A stretch of DNA of 7,874 nucleotides from Caldisericota bacterium (GTDB taxonomy: Bacteria; Caldisericota; Caldisericia; Cryosericales; Cryosericaceae): positions 1 through 7,874 of the forward strand of contig JAPLGI010000141.1 of the NCBI GenBank assembly GCA_026390245.1. The letters run 5' to 3'. A model generated the notes under the pieces. That model worked only from the letters and a program-made list of their open reading frames with translations. It made no database searches and was not told the origin of the DNA. Of this stretch, positions 5,683 through 7,874 are shown one piece after another. How positions within the stretch are numbered: the first letter of the stretch is position 1; each line of letters opens with the position of its first letter. The position numbers and the translations under genes are program-made.

Positions 5683-6354
5683 ATGAGCACCAACAAGAAG
5701 AAGGCTGGACAGAAACCAAGCAGGACGCAGGAGCTGCAGAAGAAGTACCCGGGCCACAAGCCTATTCCGCCCAGCACGCGGACGGTAGTCATCACGCTGG
5801 CAGCAACCGTCATCCTGTCGCTGTTGCTTGTGTTTGTCTTTCTCAGAAAGACTCCTGCCCCGCAGCCACTCGGCAACAAGTACGTGGTGCTGGAGACGAA
5901 CATGGGCACGATCAAGCTTGAGCTGTACGGTGACAGGGCTCCCAGGACCGTCACGCAGTTCCTGGCCAACGTCACGGCGGGGAAGTACGATGGCCTGACG
6001 TTTCATCGGGTCGTGAAGGGATTCATGATCCAGGGCGGCGACCCGAACGGGAATGGGACCGGAGGCAGCGCCATCCCCTTTGAGAAGACAGACGTCAGTC
6101 ATGTTCGTGGGGTCATATCCATGGCGTCATCACAGCAGGGCGTCACACAGTCGGACATGCAGTTCTTCATCATGCACGGCGACTACACAGGCCTGGATGG
6201 CTCCTTTGCAGCCTTTGGCCATGTTATTGAGGGGATGGACGTGGTAGACCAGATCGCCAGTGTCCCTGTCGGACCGAACCCTGGCATTCCCGACGAAATG
6301 TCCGCCCCGCTGACCGGAATCATGATCATTCAGGCGACCGAGGTCGCCGACTAG
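5683..6354 (+). CDS. Membrane-anchored cyclophilin-type peptidyl-prolyl cis-trans isomerase
   Basis: Cyclophilins catalyse cis-trans isomerisation of X-Pro bonds and assist protein folding. From ATG 5683 the protein has 223 residues. A lysine-rich cytoplasmic N-terminus (1-33) is followed by one membrane helix (about 34-54). The linker is short and proline-rich (TPAPQP, 57-62). The cyclophilin domain spans about 67-221 and should face outside. Core motifs are FHRVVKGFMIQGGDP (107-121), with the catalytic Arg at 109 and Gln at 117, then GNGTGG (123-128), DMQFFIMHG (158-166) and FGHVIEGMDVVD (178-189). The Trp of human CypA that binds cyclosporin is replaced in TGLDG (169-173), so low drug sensitivity is expected. 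AGGAG (5666-5670) is 12 bases before the ATG, rather far. A TTG at 5641 could add 14 residues but lacks a ribosome site. A lipoprotein is unlikely because there is no lipobox Cys. Confidence 0.92.
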   Translation: MSTNKKKAGQKPSRTQELQKKYPGHKPIPPSTRTVVITLAATVILSLLLVFVFLRKTPAPQPLGNKYVVLETNMGTIKLELYGDRAPRTVTQFLANVTAGKYDGLTFHRVVKGFMIQGGDPNGNGTGGSAIPFEKTDVSHVRGVISMASSQQGVTQSDMQFFIMHGDYTGLDGSFAAFGHVIEGMDVVDQIASVPVGPNPGIPDEMSAPLTGIMIIQATEVAD

Positions 6355-6363
6355 GAGCGTCAC

Positions 6364-6849
6364 ATGGAAGAGAAGAACCGGTTTGTCAGTATGGAGACGA
6401 CCAAGGGAACAATGAGGCTTGAGTTGTACTCCGCACGGGCCCCCAGGACTGTCGAGCGATTTATGGCCGTCGTCAACGCCGGCAAGTATGATGATCTGAA
6501 GTTTCATCGCATCATCAGGGACTTCATGGTTCAGGGTGGCGATCCCGACGGCAATGGCACCGGCGGCGGCAGTGTCAAGTTCGAAGGCTCTGACGTCAAG
6601 CACGTTCCCGGGGTCATCAGCATGGCTGCCCAGAAGGCCCGCGTCGATCAGTCCGACATGCAGTTCTTTATCATGACCAGCACGTCTGACCAGCTGGATG
6701 GCAATTACACCGCATTCGGGCACGTTACGGAAGGCATGGAAGTTCTGGCGGCCATTGCAGCGACTCCTGTCGCCCAGGCGCCGTGGGGCGAACGTTCACG
6801 TCCACTTGAGGACGTCCGTATCCTCAAGGCGTCTGAGATTCTTGAGTAG
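6364..6849 (+). CDS. Cyclophilin-type peptidyl-prolyl cis-trans isomerase, cytoplasmic
   Basis: This 161-residue protein is essentially a bare cyclophilin domain without signal peptide or membrane helix, so it should act in the cytoplasm. Motifs are LYSARAPRTVERF (21-33), FHRIIRDFMVQGGDP (47-61) with catalytic Arg 49 and Gln 57, GNGTGG (63-68), DMQFFIM (98-104) and LDGNYTAFGHVTEGME (111-126). It aligns along its whole length with the domain of the preceding gene, roughly half the residues being identical by eye, so the pair looks like a tandem duplication. AGGAG (6353-6357) overlaps the stop codon of the upstream gene and is 6 bases from ATG 6364, which suggests translational coupling within one operon. 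Confidence 0.94.
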   Translation: MEEKNRFVSMETTKGTMRLELYSARAPRTVERFMAVVNAGKYDDLKFHRIIRDFMVQGGDPDGNGTGGGSVKFEGSDVKHVPGVISMAAQKARVDQSDMQFFIMTSTSDQLDGNYTAFGHVTEGMEVLAAIAATPVAQAPWGERSRPLEDVRILKASEILE

Positions 6850-6858
6850 AATCGTCTC

Positions 6859-7701
6859 ATGGCTATTCACGTCGTAACAGACTCCACAAGCTACCTTCCC
6901 ATCGGCTTCGCTGAACAGCACGACCTCCCTGTCGTGCCGCTCAAAGTCTCGGTCGACGGTGTCTTCTTCCGTGAGTTTGCGGAGATATCTGCTGACGTCT
7001 TCTACGCGAAGCAGAGAGCCGGAGCCAAGGCTGGCACAACCCAGCCCGGCCCGGAGGATTTCATCGCGGTCTACACCGGATTGCTGGCAGATCCGGACGA
7101 TGAAGTGCTGAGCATTCACCTTTCATCAGGCATGAGTGGAACGCTCAACAGCGCCTATATTGCTGCGGAACAGACCGAACCGAGGCGCATCCATCTCTAT
7201 GATGTGCGGACGTCAGGGCTCGGGCTCGGGTTCATGGTCATGCAGGCCGTCAGGATGGTTGCGGATGGAGCCAGCATCGACGACATCATCACCATGCTGG
7301 ACGGGATGCAGCCCCGCACGCACGTTTACTTCCTTGTTGGTACCATGAAGTATCTCATCAAGAGCGGACGCATCGGCAAGGCGGCAGGCGTCGCAGCCAG
7401 CATCCTGCAGATCAAGCCCATCCTCACGGTCAAGGACGGCATGATCGATGTGTATGACAGGCCGCGCACAATGCGGGCCGCGCTGGACCGGATCTGGGCG
7501 CTCATCGACCAGGCCGTCGTACGAGGCATCGAGCACATTGGGTTCCACTATGTGAGCAACAGAGCTGAAGTCGAGGCACTGCAGATGGAATTCACGAGGC
7601 GGACAGGGATTCCGTCTCTCCTCAGCCAGCTGGGTCCAGGCGTCGGGTGCCACATGGGACCCGAGACCGTCGCAGTCGTCATCGTCGACAAGGCAGGCTG
7701 A
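6859..7701 (+). CDS. DegV family (FakB-like) fatty-acid-binding protein
   Basis: DegV/FakB proteins bind a fatty acid in a closed pocket. Characterised members present it to the kinase FakA, producing acyl-phosphate for phospholipid synthesis. The 280 residues match the family length. Motifs are VTDSTSYLP (6-14), the pocket segment TTQPGPEDF (60-68), HLSSGMSGTLNSA (87-99), KSGRIGKAA (168-176), IKPILTVKDG (185-194) and the C-terminal LGPGVGCHMGP (258-268), whose His is conserved in the family. The start ATG 6859 lies 9 bases after the stop of the cyclophilin gene. No good Shine-Dalgarno sequence is present and the frame is closed upstream by that same stop, so translation probably depends on coupling to the upstream gene. 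A second DegV gene follows. No fakA is in the window, so the fatty-acid-kinase role is inferred from the family. Confidence 0.94.
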   Translation: MAIHVVTDSTSYLPIGFAEQHDLPVVPLKVSVDGVFFREFAEISADVFYAKQRAGAKAGTTQPGPEDFIAVYTGLLADPDDEVLSIHLSSGMSGTLNSAYIAAEQTEPRRIHLYDVRTSGLGLGFMVMQAVRMVADGASIDDIITMLDGMQPRTHVYFLVGTMKYLIKSGRIGKAAGVAASILQIKPILTVKDGMIDVYDRPRTMRAALDRIWALIDQAVVRGIEHIGFHYVSNRAEVEALQMEFTRRTGIPSLLSQLGPGVGCHMGPETVAVVIVDKAG

Positions 7702-7760
7702 TGGAGATGAATACAGCGATGAAGCCGTACCACATTGGTCGGCAGAGGAGCCAGGCGTGA
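7701..7760 (+). CDS. Possible 19-codon linking ORF between the two DegV genes
   Basis: ATG 7701 overlaps the TGA of the first DegV gene by one base (TGATG), and its own stop TGA (7758-7760) overlaps the GTG start of the second (GTGA). The frame would encode MEMNTAMKPYHIGRQRSQA. It has only a poor upstream ribosome site (AAGGCAGG) and no recognisable similarity. It may simply be the spacer, or a short coupling peptide keeping ribosomes on the message. Confidence 0.2.
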   Translation: MEMNTAMKPYHIGRQRSQA

Positions 7761-7874
7761 GCACCCACATCGTAACGGATTCAACCAGCTACTTGCCGGA
7801 GGGCTACACAGGCAAGCACGGGGTCGATATTGTTTCTCTGCGGATCACGATTGATGGAGTGCTGTACCGGGAAT
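7757..7874 (+). CDS. Second DegV family protein, N-terminal part (3' end outside window)
   Basis: GTG 7757 is preceded by GAGGAG (7745-7750) with a 6-base gap. The frame is open to the window end, giving 39 residues that contain HIVTDSTSYLPEGY and end in IDGVLYRE. It aligns without gaps to the start of the preceding DegV protein, which has VVTDSTSYLP and VDGVFFRE at the same positions, so the genes are tandem paralogues. In FakB systems, several paralogues often bind fatty acids of different saturation. Whether that applies here cannot be judged from this fragment. Confidence 0.88.
   Translation, partial: MSTHIVTDSTSYLPEGYTGKHGVDIVSLRITIDGVLYRE

Noticed and set aside
4681..6102. 473-codon open frame on the minus strand
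   Set aside because: It runs antisense across the fhs tail, rbr, the rbr terminator and part of a cyclophilin gene. All of these are clearly coding or structured on the plus strand, and the minus product shows no family motif.
1..7874. CRISPR array, tRNA or rRNA, insertion sequence or phage module
   Set aside because: I saw no regularly spaced repeats, cloverleaf sequence, transposase or integrase motif. The genes are mostly housekeeping and uniformly oriented.

Overview
The window is a compact bacterial chromosomal segment, GC-rich with mostly G or C at third codon positions. Every supported gene is on the + strand. Most starts have a clear GGAGG-type Shine-Dalgarno (SD) sequence, and two (possibly three) starts are GTG or TTG. 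The combination of rubrerythrin, formate-tetrahydrofolate ligase, UppP and paired DegV proteins suggests an anaerobic or microaerobic bacterium, Gram-positive-like or deep-branching. The sequence alone does not fix the phylum.

Left part (1-1347): the C-terminal end of an SdpI-family membrane protein, then two small membrane proteins, each ending in what looks like a bacterial PH-like domain (bPH_5 type). The second and third genes are tightly spaced and both 177 aa long, so this is probably one envelope-related operon. A 76-bp gap with a perfect 10-bp inverted repeat separates it from a class II glutamine amidotransferase (1424-2152). Next comes uppP (2277-3092), the undecaprenyl-diphosphate phosphatase of cell-wall lipid-carrier recycling.

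Middle part (3167-5590): formate-tetrahydrofolate ligase (fhs). Its reading frame is interrupted by an in-frame TAA at 4634-4636. The missing C-terminal 78 codons continue in the same frame to 4870, still clearly recognisable. Several normally conserved segments also differ from the usual family sequence. A plausible promoter and a TTG-started rubrerythrin gene (rbr) follow, closed by a GC-rich hairpin that looks like a terminator.

Right part (5591-7874): two tandem cyclophilin-type peptidyl-prolyl isomerases, the first membrane-anchored and the second without an anchor, followed by two tandem DegV/FakB-like fatty-acid-binding proteins. The second DegV is cut off by the window end. Spacing is short, with stop/SD overlaps, so these four genes are probably co-transcribed.

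I found no mobile element, CRISPR array, tRNA, rRNA or recognisable defence or biosynthetic system. The most noteworthy observation is the interrupted and divergent fhs. Secondary points are the SdpI/PH cluster, the duplicated cyclophilin and DegV pairs, and several intergenic inverted repeats.
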